A stretch of DNA of 64,000 bases from an uncultured Odoribacter sp. (lineage in GTDB: Bacteria > Bacteroidota > Bacteroidia > Bacteroidales > Marinifilaceae). The DNA is taken from contig CALUKE010000002.1 of assembly GCA_944321165.1 (NCBI GenBank), positions 248,001-312,000 on the forward strand, given 5' to 3'. Positions 36,343-45,659 of the stretch are shown here, piece by piece (the stretch's first letter is position 1; every line of letters starts with the position of its first letter). The notes beneath the pieces were generated by a model that saw nothing but the letters and a program-made list of their open reading frames with translations, was not told the DNA's origin and did no database searches. The translations under genes and the position numbers were made by a program.

Positions 36343-36362
36343 AGGCTGCCCAAAGGCAGCCT
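36343..36362 (-). terminator. Hairpin terminator of the era-der transcript
   Basis: A perfect eight-base stem AGGCTGCC/GGCAGCCT has a CAAA loop. It lies four bases beyond the der stop codon and is followed on the minus strand by ATATTTTAAC. Confidence 0.6.
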
Positions 36363-36366
36363 GCTG

Positions 36367-37674
36367 TTATTTTTTCCGCATGAAAATCTGGATGGGGACT
36401 CCTGTAAAATGCCAGTTCTCCCGGATTTTATTTTCCAGATATCGTTTGTAGGGTTCTTTCACATATTGCGGCAGATTGCAATAAAAGGCAAAAGATGGCG
36501 CATGGGTCGGTAACTGGGAGACATATTTGATTTTGACAAATTTCCCTTTCAAACAGGGAGGGGGATAATCCTCAATGGCTTCGAGCATGATTCGGTTCAG
36601 CTCTGAGGTTTTCAGTTTCTGGGTCCGGTTGTTATAAACCTGTATGGCGGCCTCCAGGGCTTTCAGCAATCTTTGCTTGGTCAGAGCAGAGGTGAAAATG
36701 ATGTTGATATCCTTGAACGGAGCGATTTTTTCACGGATGCTTTTTTCATATTCGGCCATTGTTTTCCCGTCTTTTTCTATCAAATCCCATTTGTTGACCA
36801 CGAGAACAACTCCTTTCCTGTTTCGTTCGATCAGATGGAAGATGTTCAGATCCTGGGCTTCCATGCCTCGGGTAGCATCAATCAATAGCATGCAGACATC
36901 CGATTCTTCAATGGCCCGGATGGAGCGCATGACAGAATAAAATTCGACATCTTCGCTGACTTTGGCTTTTTTACGGAGTCCCGCGGTATCTACCAGGATG
37001 AAGTCGTAACCGAAACGGTTGTAACGGGTATTCAGGGTATCCCGCGTTGTGCCTGCTATTTCGGTTACGATGTTCCGTTCTTCTCCGATCAAGGCATTGA
37101 TTGTGGAAGATTTCCCCACGTTGGGACGACCCACAATGGTGATACGGGGCAGATGATCTGTTTCTTCAACAGTGCTTTCCTGAAAGTGGGATACCACCTG
37201 ATCCAGTAAATCTCCTGTTCCCGATCCGTTGGCAGATGAGATACAGTACAGATCGCTGGGAATTCCCAAACGATAGAATTCCTGGGCTTCGTAAAACCGT
37301 TCGTGATTATCTACCTTGTTGGCCACTAAATAGATCGGTTTTTCGATATTGCGCAGTAAACGGGCAAAATTCTGATCCAGATCGGTCAGGCCGATTTCGG
37401 CATCGACCATGAAAAGAATCACATCTGCCTCATCCAGTGCCAGTAGCACCTGTTTGTTGATTTCTTCTTCGAAAATGTCGTCGCTGTTGGATACGTAACC
37501 TCCTGTATCGATAACCGAGAATTCCTTGCCATTCCAGGAGGATTTGCCATAATTCCGATCTCTGGTCACACCACTTTCTTCATTGACAATGGCCTTTCTG
37601 GTTCCGATCAGCCGATTGAAAAGAGTTGATTTCCCTACATTGGGTCTTCCTACGATTGCTACTATATTACTCAT
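36367..37674 (-). CDS. der: Ribosome-assembly GTPase Der (EngA)
   Basis: This 435-residue GTPase has two tandem G domains. The first has [14 protein letters not shown] (residues 8-21), DTGGY and NKVD; the second has [14 protein letters not shown] near 181, [11 protein letters not shown] and NKWDL. A C-terminal KH-like domain ([20 protein letters not shown]) binds rRNA. It helps 50S subunit maturation in the cytosol. It follows era by three bases, so the two ribosome GTPases are co-transcribed. Confidence 0.97.
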   Translation of the reverse strand: MSNIVAIVGRPNVGKSTLFNRLIGTRKAIVNEESGVTRDRNYGKSSWNGKEFSVIDTGGYVSNSDDIFEEEINKQVLLALDEADVILFMVDAEIGLTDLDQNFARLLRNIEKPIYLVANKVDNHERFYEAQEFYRLGIPSDLYCISSANGSGTGDLLDQVVSHFQESTVEETDHLPRITIVGRPNVGKSSTINALIGEERNIVTEIAGTTRDTLNTRYNRFGYDFILVDTAGLRKKAKVSEDVEFYSVMRSIRAIEESDVCMLLIDATRGMEAQDLNIFHLIERNRKGVVLVVNKWDLIEKDGKTMAEYEKSIREKIAPFKDINIIFTSALTKQRLLKALEAAIQVYNNRTQKLKTSELNRIMLEAIEDYPPPCLKGKFVKIKYVSQLPTHAPSFAFYCNLPQYVKEPYKRYLENKIRENWHFTGVPIQIFMRKK

Positions 37675-37677
37675 ACA

Positions 37678-38559
37678 TTATTTATTTGCGTATCCGAAAT
37701 TTTTAAGTTCGTTGTCCTTATTCCGCCAGTCTTTCAAAACTTTGACGAATAAATTGAGGTATACCTTTTTCCCGAAAAAGGCTTCGATATCCAGCCGGGA
37801 TTCTGTGCCGACTTTTTTCAAGGCTTCTCCCTGATTTCCGATCAGAATGCCTTTCTGGGAAGGACGTTCGACATAGATCACAGCCATGATGTTGATCCGT
37901 TTGGCTTCTTCCTTGAATTCTTCGACTTCTACCTCTACGGAATAGGGGATTTCTTTGTCATAGTTCAGCAGGATTTTTTCCCGAATGATTTCATTGACAA
38001 AAAATCGGGCGGGCAGATCGGTCAATTCGTCTTTGGGGAAATATGCCTCACCTTCCGGAAGCAGTTCTATGATCCGTTTGTAGAGATTGTTTACATTGAA
38101 ATTTTCGGTGGCTGATAATGGAAATATTTCAGCTTGCGGGATCAGTTTTTTCCACTTATCGTAGAGAGTTTCCAGTTTTTCCTGGGTGGTCAGGTCTATT
38201 TTGTTGATCACCAACAGGACCGGGATACCCGATTTGTTAACTTTGTCGATAAAATCCTGGTTTTTATCTATATTCTCGATCGTGTCGGTAACATACAAGA
38301 TGATGTCTGCATCGATCAGGGCTGACTTCGAGAATTCGAGCATGTATTCCTGCATTTTGTAACTCGGCTTTACGACTCCCGGGGTGTCGGAAAACACGAT
38401 TTGATACTCGTCGGTATTTACGATTCCTTTGATGCGGTGGCGAGTTGTTTGGGATTTGGAGGTGATGATCGATATTTTTTCACCTACCAGACGGTTCATG
38501 AGCGTCGATTTCCCTACGTTCGGATTTCCGACGATATTGACGAATCCAGCTTTATGCAT
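37678..38559 (-). CDS. era: GTPase Era
   Basis: This 293-residue GTPase binds 16S rRNA during 30S assembly. The G domain has [16 protein letters not shown] (residues 10-25), TRHRIKG, DTPGV and NKID. The KH domain has EVEEFKEEAKRINIMAVIYV, followed by GILIGNQGEALKKVG. The C-terminus LNLFVKVLKDWRNKDNELK is typical. ATG 38559 is chosen because the 43 upstream in-frame codons have no family similarity and include the promoter. Confidence 0.96.
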   Translation of the reverse strand: MHKAGFVNIVGNPNVGKSTLMNRLVGEKISIITSKSQTTRHRIKGIVNTDEYQIVFSDTPGVVKPSYKMQEYMLEFSKSALIDADIILYVTDTIENIDKNQDFIDKVNKSGIPVLLVINKIDLTTQEKLETLYDKWKKLIPQAEIFPLSATENFNVNNLYKRIIELLPEGEAYFPKDELTDLPARFFVNEIIREKILLNYDKEIPYSVEVEVEEFKEEAKRINIMAVIYVERPSQKGILIGNQGEALKKVGTESRLDIEAFFGKKVYLNLFVKVLKDWRNKDNELKNFGYANK

Positions 38560-38584
38560 ATTTTTTGATTTATATTTTTGCGGA

Positions 38585-38592
38585 CAAAGATA
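38585..38592 (-). promoter_or_regulatory. -7 element of era-der
   Basis: The minus strand reads TATCTTTG, 26 bases before the era start. Confidence 0.55.
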
Positions 38593-38613
38593 CGGATTTA
38601 TACGGAATTTTAA

Positions 38614-38621
38614 TACATTTG
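38614..38621 (+). promoter_or_regulatory. -7 element of the yhcH-like gene
   Basis: TACATTTG (TAnnTTTG) lies 25 bases before the start at 38646. The opposed era element is only 21 bases away, so the two promoters share one 40-base stretch. Confidence 0.5.
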
Positions 38622-38645
38622 CTACCAGCTGATAAATGAAAAGAA

Positions 38646-39095
38646 ATGATTGTAGGATCTTTGGTGCAAACGGAACGTTGGGAAGCACTGCATCCCGATT
38701 TCAAAAGAGTATTCGAATGGTTGAAAACGATGGACTGGAGTACGGTGGGTATTGGAAAACTTGTTTTGGAGGAAGAAAAGATTTGGATGAATGTAGAGGA
38801 AGGTGTCGGCCGTTCGGCAGAGGTCGCTTTTTTAGAGGCTCATGATCGGTTTATAGATATTCAGTTTCCTCTTGTTCAGGCTGAAACCTTCGGATGGCAA
38901 ATCCGTAGTAAGTTGACACAGACGCTTGGAGGCGGTTACGATGCCTCGAAAGATATTGTTTTTTATGCCGATCGTCCTACTTTTTATTTTACCTTGCCGG
39001 TGGGGTGTTTCGCGGTCTTTTTTCCAGAAGATGCCCATGCTCCTTGTATAGGGGAAGGAAAGGCTAAAAAGGCTGTTGTGAAAATAAGGGTGTAA
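38646..39095 (+). CDS. YhcH/YjgK/YiaL-family protein
   Basis: This 149-residue cytosolic protein belongs to a cupin-like family often linked to sialic acid or other sugar catabolism. Typical sequence is the central FLEAHDRFIDIQFPLVQAET and the C-terminal FAVFFPEDAHAPCIGEGKAKKAVVKI, where the Glu and His residues probably bind metal. The family includes an anomerase-like YhcH next to nan genes, but no sugar genes are adjacent here, so the substrate is unknown. Confidence 0.88.
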   Translation: MIVGSLVQTERWEALHPDFKRVFEWLKTMDWSTVGIGKLVLEEEKIWMNVEEGVGRSAEVAFLEAHDRFIDIQFPLVQAETFGWQIRSKLTQTLGGGYDASKDIVFYADRPTFYFTLPVGCFAVFFPEDAHAPCIGEGKAKKAVVKIRV

Positions 39096-39149
39096 CTTAG
39101 GCATAGTTTTTGTGATGAAATGTAATATAATTTAAAAACAATTTAACGT

Positions 39150-39728
39150 ATGAGAAAGTTATTGACGCTGGTTGCTCTGGTATGTATGGTGGTTGGGGCA
39201 AAAGCACAGACAGAAATTGTGATCGGTCCGAAAGTTGGTATGAATGTTACCAATCTTTCCAGTTTGGATTTGAAAGAAAAAGTGAGCTTCCATGTAGGTG
39301 GATTTGCTGAATTCCGTTTCAGTGATTACTTCGCGGTACAACCGGAATTGATCTATTCCAGACAGGGAGCACGGGATAAAAATGATGGCACCAAGATGAT
39401 CTTTCGGGCAAACTATTTGAATATACCGGTATTATTCAGATGTTATGTGTTGGATCAGTTGAGTGTGGATCTGGGACCGGAATTCGGATTTGCCTTGAAT
39501 GCCCGTTATAAGGTTAAGGCGAACAAGAATACGGTAACGGATATGGATGTGAATACCTTGTCTTTTGCTTTTGCCATGGGTGTTTCCTACAATTGGGACA
39601 ATCTGATGTTTTCAGCCCGTTACAATTTGGGATTGAGCAATGCGATCGATAAGAAAGAAGTGGATGGAGGTAACAAGAACCACGTATTCCAGCTGTCGGT
39701 AGGCTATCGTTTCGGCGATTTGTTTTAA
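39150..39728 (+). CDS. PorT-family outer-membrane beta-barrel protein
   Basis: This 192-residue protein has a signal peptide (MRKLLTLVALVCMVVGAKAQ) and alternating beta strands of a small barrel (GPKVGMNVTNLS, VGGFAEFRFSDYFAVQPELIY, LNIPVLFRCYVLDQLSVDLG, VFQLSVGYRFGDLF). The terminal aromatic strand ending in F is typical of outer-membrane proteins. It belongs to the opacity/PorT-like barrels that are abundant in Bacteroidales. Its specific role is unknown. Confidence 0.85.
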   Translation: MRKLLTLVALVCMVVGAKAQTEIVIGPKVGMNVTNLSSLDLKEKVSFHVGGFAEFRFSDYFAVQPELIYSRQGARDKNDGTKMIFRANYLNIPVLFRCYVLDQLSVDLGPEFGFALNARYKVKANKNTVTDMDVNTLSFAFAMGVSYNWDNLMFSARYNLGLSNAIDKKEVDGGNKNHVFQLSVGYRFGDLF

Positions 39729-39750
39729 ACGCTGGACAGAAAGATAATCG

Positions 39751-39792
39751 TAAGGGCGACTCATTGTCAATCTGACTTTTGAGTCGCCCTTA
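39751..39792. terminator. Bidirectional terminator between the barrel gene and mscL
   Basis: A 13-base stem TAAGGGCGACTCA/TGAGTCGCCCTTA has a 16-base loop. It is followed by TTTT on the plus strand and sits between two convergent genes; the mscL stop begins two bases past it. Confidence 0.75.
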
Positions 39793-39794
39793 TT

Positions 39795-40229
39795 TTAATG
39801 GGATTGTGAAACTTCTTTTTTCAGCAAATCCCGGATTTCAGTCAATAATAGCTCTTCTTTGCTGGGGGCCGGAGGCGGGGTCGGTTGGGCGGCTTCTTTT
39901 TTCTTCAGACTGTTGATGAGTTTTACAAACAGAAAGATCGAAAAGGCGATGATAAGAAAATCGAGTGCGGTGTTGAGAAAATTGCCGTAGTTGATACTGA
40001 CGCTTTCGCTGAGTTTGCCTGTGACAGGATCGATATGGGCGGCTTTGAGAACGATTTTGAGGTTTTCAAATTTTCCGCCTCCGATCAATAGGCCGACGAT
40101 GGGCATGATGATGTCACTGACCAGGGATGAGACGATTTTTCCGAAAGCACCACCAATGATGATACCGATAGCCATGTCGATGACATTACCGCGCATGGCG
40201 AAAGTTTTGAATTCTTTTAAAAAGCTCAT
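39795..40229 (-). CDS. mscL: Large-conductance mechanosensitive channel
   Basis: This 144-residue protein forms a homopentameric channel that opens under membrane tension and protects against osmotic downshock. The conserved N-terminus is [20 protein letters not shown], followed by transmembrane helix 1 ([24 protein letters not shown]). A periplasmic loop follows, then helix 2 ([22 protein letters not shown]), and a C-terminal bundle with a Pro-rich linker ([16 protein letters not shown]). Length is typical. Confidence 0.97.
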   Translation of the reverse strand: MSFLKEFKTFAMRGNVIDMAIGIIIGGAFGKIVSSLVSDIIMPIVGLLIGGGKFENLKIVLKAAHIDPVTGKLSESVSINYGNFLNTALDFLIIAFSIFLFVKLINSLKKKEAAQPTPPPAPSKEELLLTEIRDLLKKEVSQSH

Positions 40230-40306
40230 ATTCTACTTATTTTGGATTAGATTTTTTGGGTTTTACGGGGAAAGAGGGGAAAATGGTTGCCTTGTTTTAT
40301 ATAGAA

Positions 40307-40345
40307 AGGGACTGCGTTGAGATGGTATTTCCCGAAACAGTCCCT
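40307..40345 (-). terminator. Hairpin terminator of the nucleoside kinase gene
   Basis: An eight-base stem AGGGACTG/CAGTCCCT lies 11 bases beyond the kinase stop codon. It has a long, partly structured loop and a minus-strand tail TTTCTATATAAAAC. Confidence 0.6.
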
Positions 40346-40355
40346 GGTTTTAGAA

Positions 40356-42020
40356 TTAATACTTGAAACTACTTCCGCCTAGAAATTCACGTATGATAGA
40401 GGTCGGTGGTATTTCACGGGTAGGTACCGCCCGGATATAGGAGAAAAACTTCAACAGCCGTAAGGCCTTGGAATGTTCCGGATGTTGTTGGGTCACTTCC
40501 CGTAACAGCGGTTCGGCTTGGATTTTCAAGGCTCCTAATTCATAGATCAGGCCAGAATTGAAAATGGCATCAGCTTCTTCCTGATAGGGAATGATGTGTT
40601 TCTGTTCTCCCAATAAGACACTTTCCCATCGTTTTAGTGTGTCTAAAGCGGAATAATTCCGGTATTTGTAATCGCGTACCATCCTTCTCAGCAGACGGTT
40701 GTCTGTCGGGTTGATCAGGTTGTGATTGTCGATGGCGATGGAAGTCAGGGCTGACACGAAAATTTTGAACAATGCTTCTTCCGGTAATAAACGGGTGAGT
40801 TTTGGATTCAGTCCATGAATTCCTTCCACGATGATGACATTGTTGCGGGCCATTTTTACTTTTTCGCCGTCGTAATAGCGCTGTCCGGTTTCAAAAGAGA
40901 ATTTGGGTATTTCGACTTCTTCGCCTCGCAGCAAACGTTGGATGTTGTCGGTGAAAGTGGCGATATCCAGAGCATCGATGGTTTCATAATCGTATTCTCC
41001 CTTTTCGTCTCGGGGAGTGAATTCCCGGTTGACGAAATAATTGTCCAGGGAGAGGTTGACCGGTTTGATGCCATTCACCATCAGCTGTATGCCCAGGCGC
41101 TTGCTGAAAGTCGTTTTACCGGAAGAAGAGGGCCCGGAAATCAGGATTACCTTTACCTTTTTATGGCGGGCTTTGATCTTGTCGGCAATGAGTGAAATTT
41201 TTTTCTCGTGAAGGGCTTCGCTGATTTTAATCATCGGTCCGGAAGATTTGGTTTCCACGATCTTGTTCAGGTGGCCGATATCGGTTACTTCCAGTACTTT
41301 TCCCCAACGTTTGTATTCGCTGAAGACCTGATATAATTTATCTTGCGGGATAACCGGCAAGAGTTGTGACGGATTGGTCCGGTCCGGCAGTCTCAGCAAC
41401 ATGCCTTCTTTGTAGGGGATCAGTCCGAAAGTTGTCAGGCATTTGGTAGATGGAGCCAATGTCCCGTAAAAATAGTCGGGCAGACCATTCAGATAGTAAA
41501 GAGAGGTGTACAGTCTTCCCCGGGTTTCCATCAGATCCGTTTTGTCTTTTAGTCCGCTTTTGCGAAAAATCTGAACGGCTTCTTCCGTCGGAATTTCTTC
41601 CCGGACAATGGGGTAATCGGCCTCGATGATCTCCTTCATTTTATTTTCCAATCGGGAAATGATCTCCGGAGTCAGGAAGATTTCTTTATTGGTCAATCGG
41701 CAGAATATGCCGTTTGAAATAAAATATTCTGCCCGCAGGGTTTTTTTGGGGAAAAGCTGATGAATGGCTTGATACAGTACAAAGATCAGCGTGCGGGAAT
41801 AAATGCTGTAACCGTCCAAGGAGGTGACGTCGATAAAATTAACTCTGAAAGGAGTCATTACGACAAACTGAAGGTCTTGCAATTGGTTGTTTACCAGGGC
41901 TCCCAGTATGTGGTTGCGATTTTCCGGGAAGATGATTTTTTTGACATCCCGTAAAGTCGTTCCTAATTCTATTTCGTAATCCTGATGGGTATTTTCACAG
42001 GTGATATTGACGGTACTCAT
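40356..42020 (-). CDS. Uridine kinase-like nucleoside kinase with TGS/ThrRS-like N-terminus
   Basis: This 554-residue protein has an N-terminal TGS-like domain (ITCENTHQDYEIELGTTLRD) and a threonyl-tRNA-synthetase-editing-like region (YSRTLIFVLYQAIHQLFPKKTLRAEYFIS). The C-terminal uridine-kinase P-loop domain has GPSSSGKTTFSKRL (about 296-309). The ARNNVIIVEGIHGLNPKLT and RRMVRDYKYRNYSA motifs are present. The kinase part should phosphorylate uridine or cytidine, or a related nucleoside. The fused TGS module suggests RNA or nucleotide regulation. This fusion is a recognised architecture of Bacteroidetes and Clostridia, annotated simply as nucleoside kinase. Confidence 0.88.
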   Translation of the reverse strand: MSTVNITCENTHQDYEIELGTTLRDVKKIIFPENRNHILGALVNNQLQDLQFVVMTPFRVNFIDVTSLDGYSIYSRTLIFVLYQAIHQLFPKKTLRAEYFISNGIFCRLTNKEIFLTPEIISRLENKMKEIIEADYPIVREEIPTEEAVQIFRKSGLKDKTDLMETRGRLYTSLYYLNGLPDYFYGTLAPSTKCLTTFGLIPYKEGMLLRLPDRTNPSQLLPVIPQDKLYQVFSEYKRWGKVLEVTDIGHLNKIVETKSSGPMIKISEALHEKKISLIADKIKARHKKVKVILISGPSSSGKTTFSKRLGIQLMVNGIKPVNLSLDNYFVNREFTPRDEKGEYDYETIDALDIATFTDNIQRLLRGEEVEIPKFSFETGQRYYDGEKVKMARNNVIIVEGIHGLNPKLTRLLPEEALFKIFVSALTSIAIDNHNLINPTDNRLLRRMVRDYKYRNYSALDTLKRWESVLLGEQKHIIPYQEEADAIFNSGLIYELGALKIQAEPLLREVTQQHPEHSKALRLLKFFSYIRAVPTREIPPTSIIREFLGGSSFKY

Positions 42021-42096
42021 GTTGATACAGTTTTATGTTAGCTAAAGTAATAACAAAAAATGTATAAACAAATAGTGTGCCCGCGAAGCTTGTTTT

Positions 42097-43041
42097 TTAT
42101 TTATATAGCTCCTTTTTTTGAGGAATAAGGATTTCGTAGGTTTGATGATGCGGATTTTTTAAATCGGTTTTACGTAGCCAGGGATTGAACCGTTTGAGTG
42201 TTTTGTAGGTAATTCCATGTTCCTGGGCAAAGTCGGCCCAACTTTTAACACTTCCTTTGACTTCGATGGTTTCGGTTGTTTCCGGAGCATATATCTGGTG
42301 CACTTTAAAATGGTACAATTCCGGATGGGTCATGATCTGTTTCAGGGCCAGGATACGGAAAACGTAACGTCCTGTTTCTTCTCCCAGCAGCAGATCGTAA
42401 TAATTGCTTTCTTTTTGCAGGTCCATCTGTCGGGTGATCATTGCCTGACCGGCGTTGTAGGAGGCGGCTGCCAATGTCCAGGAACCGAATTTCTCATAGG
42501 CTTTTTTCAGATAGGCCGTAGCGGCTTGAGTCGATTTTTCGAGGTGATAACGTTCGTCTATCTCTTGGTTGATTTCCAGTCCGTATTCCTTTCCGGTACC
42601 TTTCAGAAATTGCCATACGCCGACGGCTCCTGCCGGTGAAACGGCTTGTGGATTTAAACGGCTTTCTATGACGGCTAAATATTTGAAATCATCGGGTATG
42701 CCGTTTTTCTTTAAAATAGGTTCGATTTGCTTGAACACCCGGGGGGCCGTTTGAAGGAGCTGAATGGTATGCGAGTGGAGATAGGCATTGGTGATCAGTT
42801 CCTTCATCAATGCTTCCTGTACATCTTGTCTTTGCAGGGGAACCGCTTCTCCGGCCAGACTCATTGTATCCGGCAGATACACATCGCTGTAATAATGTGG
42901 ATCGGAGGACTGGATGGCGGCATCACTGGAAGACGGAAGTATTTGTGGGGAGTAGCTTTTGCAGGTAATAAATGATAAACCGATGAGATTCAGTATTGAA
43001 ATGATAATAAACGTATAGATTATAATATTTTGTCTTTTCAT
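42097..43041 (-). CDS. Lytic transglycosylase (MltD-like, SLT domain)
   Basis: This 314-residue envelope protein has an N-terminal hydrophobic signal (residues 6-27). The SLT domain spans about 108-230, with a catalytic Glu in LAVIESRLNPQAVSPAG and typical GVWQFLKGTGKEYGL, then AAASYNAGQAMITRQM. A C-terminal segment (KSWADFAQEHGITYKTLKRFNPWLR) resembles a LysM-like wall-binding module. The enzyme cleaves peptidoglycan to 1,6-anhydro products in the periplasm. Its promoter is one of the clearest in the window. Confidence 0.9.
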   Translation of the reverse strand: MKRQNIIIYTFIIISILNLIGLSFITCKSYSPQILPSSSDAAIQSSDPHYYSDVYLPDTMSLAGEAVPLQRQDVQEALMKELITNAYLHSHTIQLLQTAPRVFKQIEPILKKNGIPDDFKYLAVIESRLNPQAVSPAGAVGVWQFLKGTGKEYGLEINQEIDERYHLEKSTQAATAYLKKAYEKFGSWTLAAASYNAGQAMITRQMDLQKESNYYDLLLGEETGRYVFRILALKQIMTHPELYHFKVHQIYAPETTETIEVKGSVKSWADFAQEHGITYKTLKRFNPWLRKTDLKNPHHQTYEILIPQKKELYK

Positions 43042-43071
43042 TGTAAACTTATAAAATTATATTTGCTATGG

Positions 43072-43103
43072 CAAAGATAGTGCAAGTTGGTTATAATGTC
43101 AAA
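43072..43103 (-). promoter_or_regulatory. Promoter of the lytic transglycosylase gene
   Basis: On the minus strand TTTG (43103-43100) and TATCTTTG (43079-43072) are separated by 20 bases, matching the Bacteroidota -33/-7 consensus exactly. Confidence 0.7.
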
Positions 43104-43134
43104 TTTAAATCGTCAACTTATAAATTTGTGATTA

Positions 43135-44301
43135 ATGAAATACAATTTTGATCAAGTGATTGACCGTCGAGGTACGGATTGTGTAAAATACGACGGTTTG
43201 CAAGAGGCTTACGGATGTTCGGATCTCTTGCCGATGTGGGTGGCCGATATGGATTTTCAGGTCCCGCCGGCAGTGCAGGAGGCAGCACGTCAGTGTTGTG
43301 AAAAGGGTATTTTCGGTTATACTTTTCGTTCGGAAGAAGGAAAACAGGCTTTTCAGGATTGGGTGAAAAGAAGATATGATTGGACGGTGAAAATGGAATG
43401 GCTGTCATCGAGTCCGGGAATTGTCACTTCGCTGTCGATTTCCGTGAGAGCTTTTACTGCTCCTGGCGATCGGGTGATGATTATGACACCGGTCTATCCG
43501 CCTTTTCATGCTGTGGTGAAAGATAATGGCCGCGAATTGGTTTGTTGTCCCCTGATTCGGGGGAGTGAAAGATACCTCATCGATTGGGAATGTTTTGAAC
43601 GGGGATTGCAAACCGGCGTAAAAATGTTGATTTTGTGTAATTCCCACAATCCGGTCGGACGGGTATGGACTCGCGAGGAGTTGGCCCGAATCGGTTCTTT
43701 GTGTGTTCGTTATGGGGTATTGATATTGTCGGATGAGATTCATGCCGATTTGGCTTTGTTTGGCCACCGACATACGGTCATGGCTTCTGTTTCGGAAGAA
43801 ATTGCCGCTCGTACGCTGACGGCCATGGCTCCCAGCAAAACTTTTAATATTGCGGGGATGATGAACTCCATGATTGTTGCATCCAATCCGGAGTTGTTGG
43901 ATAAATACAACCGGGAATTGCTGAATTTACACCTGGATCTGGGAAATATTTTCGGACATGTCACGTTGAAAGCTGCTTATCGGTATGGAGAGGAATGGCT
44001 GGAGGCACTGATTCGTTATCTGGAAGGAAATGTCGAATTCGCTTTGGATTATTTTGCACGGGAACTGCCTTCTGTTAAGGTATTGAAACCGGAAGGCTCG
44101 TTCTTGCTGTGGCTGGATTTCCGCGCTACCGGTTTGAGTCATGAGGCTTGTGGGGAGCGTTTGCTGAAAATCGGAAAGGTAGCCCTGAATGACGGATTGA
44201 CATTCGGTGAAGAGGGTCGGGGATTCCGACGGATGAATATCGGATGTCCCCGTCAGGTATTGGCGGATGGATTACAACGCATCAAAGCGGCACTGCTTTG
44301 A
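43135..44301 (+). CDS. MalY/PatB-type pyridoxal-phosphate C-S lyase or aminotransferase
   Basis: This 388-residue fold-type I PLP enzyme shows the N-terminal YDFDQVIDRRGTDC-like and LPMWVADMDFQVPPAV features of the MalY/PatB subgroup. The PLP-binding Asp is in ILSDEIHADLALFG, and the Schiff-base Lys is in MAPSKTFNIAGMMNS, near residue 237. PatB-type enzymes cleave cystathionine or cysteine-like substrates by beta-elimination. The promoter region is shared with the divergent transglycosylase. Substrate cannot be read from sequence. Confidence 0.92.
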   Translation: MKYNFDQVIDRRGTDCVKYDGLQEAYGCSDLLPMWVADMDFQVPPAVQEAARQCCEKGIFGYTFRSEEGKQAFQDWVKRRYDWTVKMEWLSSSPGIVTSLSISVRAFTAPGDRVMIMTPVYPPFHAVVKDNGRELVCCPLIRGSERYLIDWECFERGLQTGVKMLILCNSHNPVGRVWTREELARIGSLCVRYGVLILSDEIHADLALFGHRHTVMASVSEEIAARTLTAMAPSKTFNIAGMMNSMIVASNPELLDKYNRELLNLHLDLGNIFGHVTLKAAYRYGEEWLEALIRYLEGNVEFALDYFARELPSVKVLKPEGSFLLWLDFRATGLSHEACGERLLKIGKVALNDGLTFGEEGRGFRRMNIGCPRQVLADGLQRIKAALL

Positions 44302-44322
44302 GTATATGAATTGTCGCCGGCA

Positions 44323-45657
44323 TCAGATTTTTTTCTTTTGCCAGGCGGCAAATCTCAAAAAGAGGAAAGATACCAGCCCGATCAATGCGCCGTAGGTAAA
44401 TTCGCTGGTCCATACCCAGGCGACAGCCGTGGACAGGTAGGAGGCAAAGAACCAGACGGAGAAGGTGTAGGCGACCAGAACGGCCGATTCCAGTATCAGG
44501 GCATAGGTCGTATTACCGGTGCCGGAGACTGCTTCAAAAAGCGGCATGCCGATACTCATGGCAATAGAGGCTGCGCAGACTACCCACAAAGAGGTCATGG
44601 AGGCATCCATCAACGTGATGTCTTCCGTATATATGGAAAGTACGGTGTGTGGTATCAGCAGGCAACAGAGCAATACCGGCAGGATGGCAATCAAGCCCTG
44701 GCTGATGGTCTTGAAGACGGTCGGGATCACTTCTGCGTGTTTGTTTTCACCAATCAGTCGACTGGTGAGGGTATTGGCGGTTGCCCCAAAGGCAAATACC
44801 GGAATCATAATGAGCATGTAGACACTTCTGATAATGCCGGACACTGCAATGGGGGTTTCTCCCATGTGTTCCACCAAGGTGAAAAAAATAAACCAGGTGC
44901 CGAAAGAAAAAAGTTTTTGTATCATGGTCGGAAAGGCCAGTTTCAAAATGGCCTTCATCAGCCAGCCTTCCAGACGGTGAAAACAGAACAGTGCATAGGT
45001 TTTCAGCGGCAGCTTGAGCAGGGTGTATCCGAAGAAAAACAGGGTTGCCGAGATTTCTGCGCAGACGGAAGCCAACGCGGCCCCTCCGACTCCCATTTCC
45101 GGGAATCCCAGCTTTCCGAATACCAGGGCATAGTCCAGTACGATATTTACGACGGCCATGATAAGGGTGGAGAACCCGATGACTTTTGTATTGGACAAAC
45201 CGATATAAAAAGATCGGAATAAAAAGTTGAAACAGACGAATATGATGCCGTAATGCCTGTAATCCATGTATTCGATGGCTTTGGCATAAATATTCGGAGA
45301 TTGTATGATCCTGGCCAGAATGTCGTTGTTGAAGAAATGCTGTACGAGAAATAAGCCGGACGAGAGGAACAAGACAAAGAACAGACCGTGTTCGAAGATG
45401 ACGCCGATGCGTTCCAACCGTCCTTCTCCCAATCGTCGGGCAACGATGATCTGAATACCGATGGCGAATCCCCAGGCTAAGGTCGAATATACGTAATAAT
45501 AGATTCCGGCCATCATCGAAGCTCCCAGGGCGATGGCACTGACCCGTCCCAAAAAGGCCGTGTCGGTCAGGGTGATCAGGGTTTGAGCCAGGTTACCGAA
45601 GATAATCGGATAAGCGATTGTCCAGATGGTTTTATTTCTGATAGAACTTTGAGTCAT
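44323..45657 (-). CDS. MATE-family multidrug/sodium efflux protein
   Basis: This 444-residue inner-membrane protein has 12 predicted helices in two MatE halves. Family-typical sequence includes AYPIIFGNLAQTLITLTDTA, FLGRVSAIALGASMMAGI, GVGGAALASVCAEISAT and SRLIGENKHAEVI. It exports cationic compounds coupled to Na+ or H+. ATG 45657 lies two bases after the stop of the BamA-like gene, so the two are translated from one message; the longer upstream frame lies inside that gene. Confidence 0.92.
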   Translation of the reverse strand: MTQSSIRNKTIWTIAYPIIFGNLAQTLITLTDTAFLGRVSAIALGASMMAGIYYYVYSTLAWGFAIGIQIIVARRLGEGRLERIGVIFEHGLFFVLFLSSGLFLVQHFFNNDILARIIQSPNIYAKAIEYMDYRHYGIIFVCFNFLFRSFYIGLSNTKVIGFSTLIMAVVNIVLDYALVFGKLGFPEMGVGGAALASVCAEISATLFFFGYTLLKLPLKTYALFCFHRLEGWLMKAILKLAFPTMIQKLFSFGTWFIFFTLVEHMGETPIAVSGIIRSVYMLIMIPVFAFGATANTLTSRLIGENKHAEVIPTVFKTISQGLIAILPVLLCCLLIPHTVLSIYTEDITLMDASMTSLWVVCAASIAMSIGMPLFEAVSGTGNTTYALILESAVLVAYTFSVWFFASYLSTAVAWVWTSEFTYGALIGLVSFLFLRFAAWQKKKI

Positions 45658-45659
45658 TT

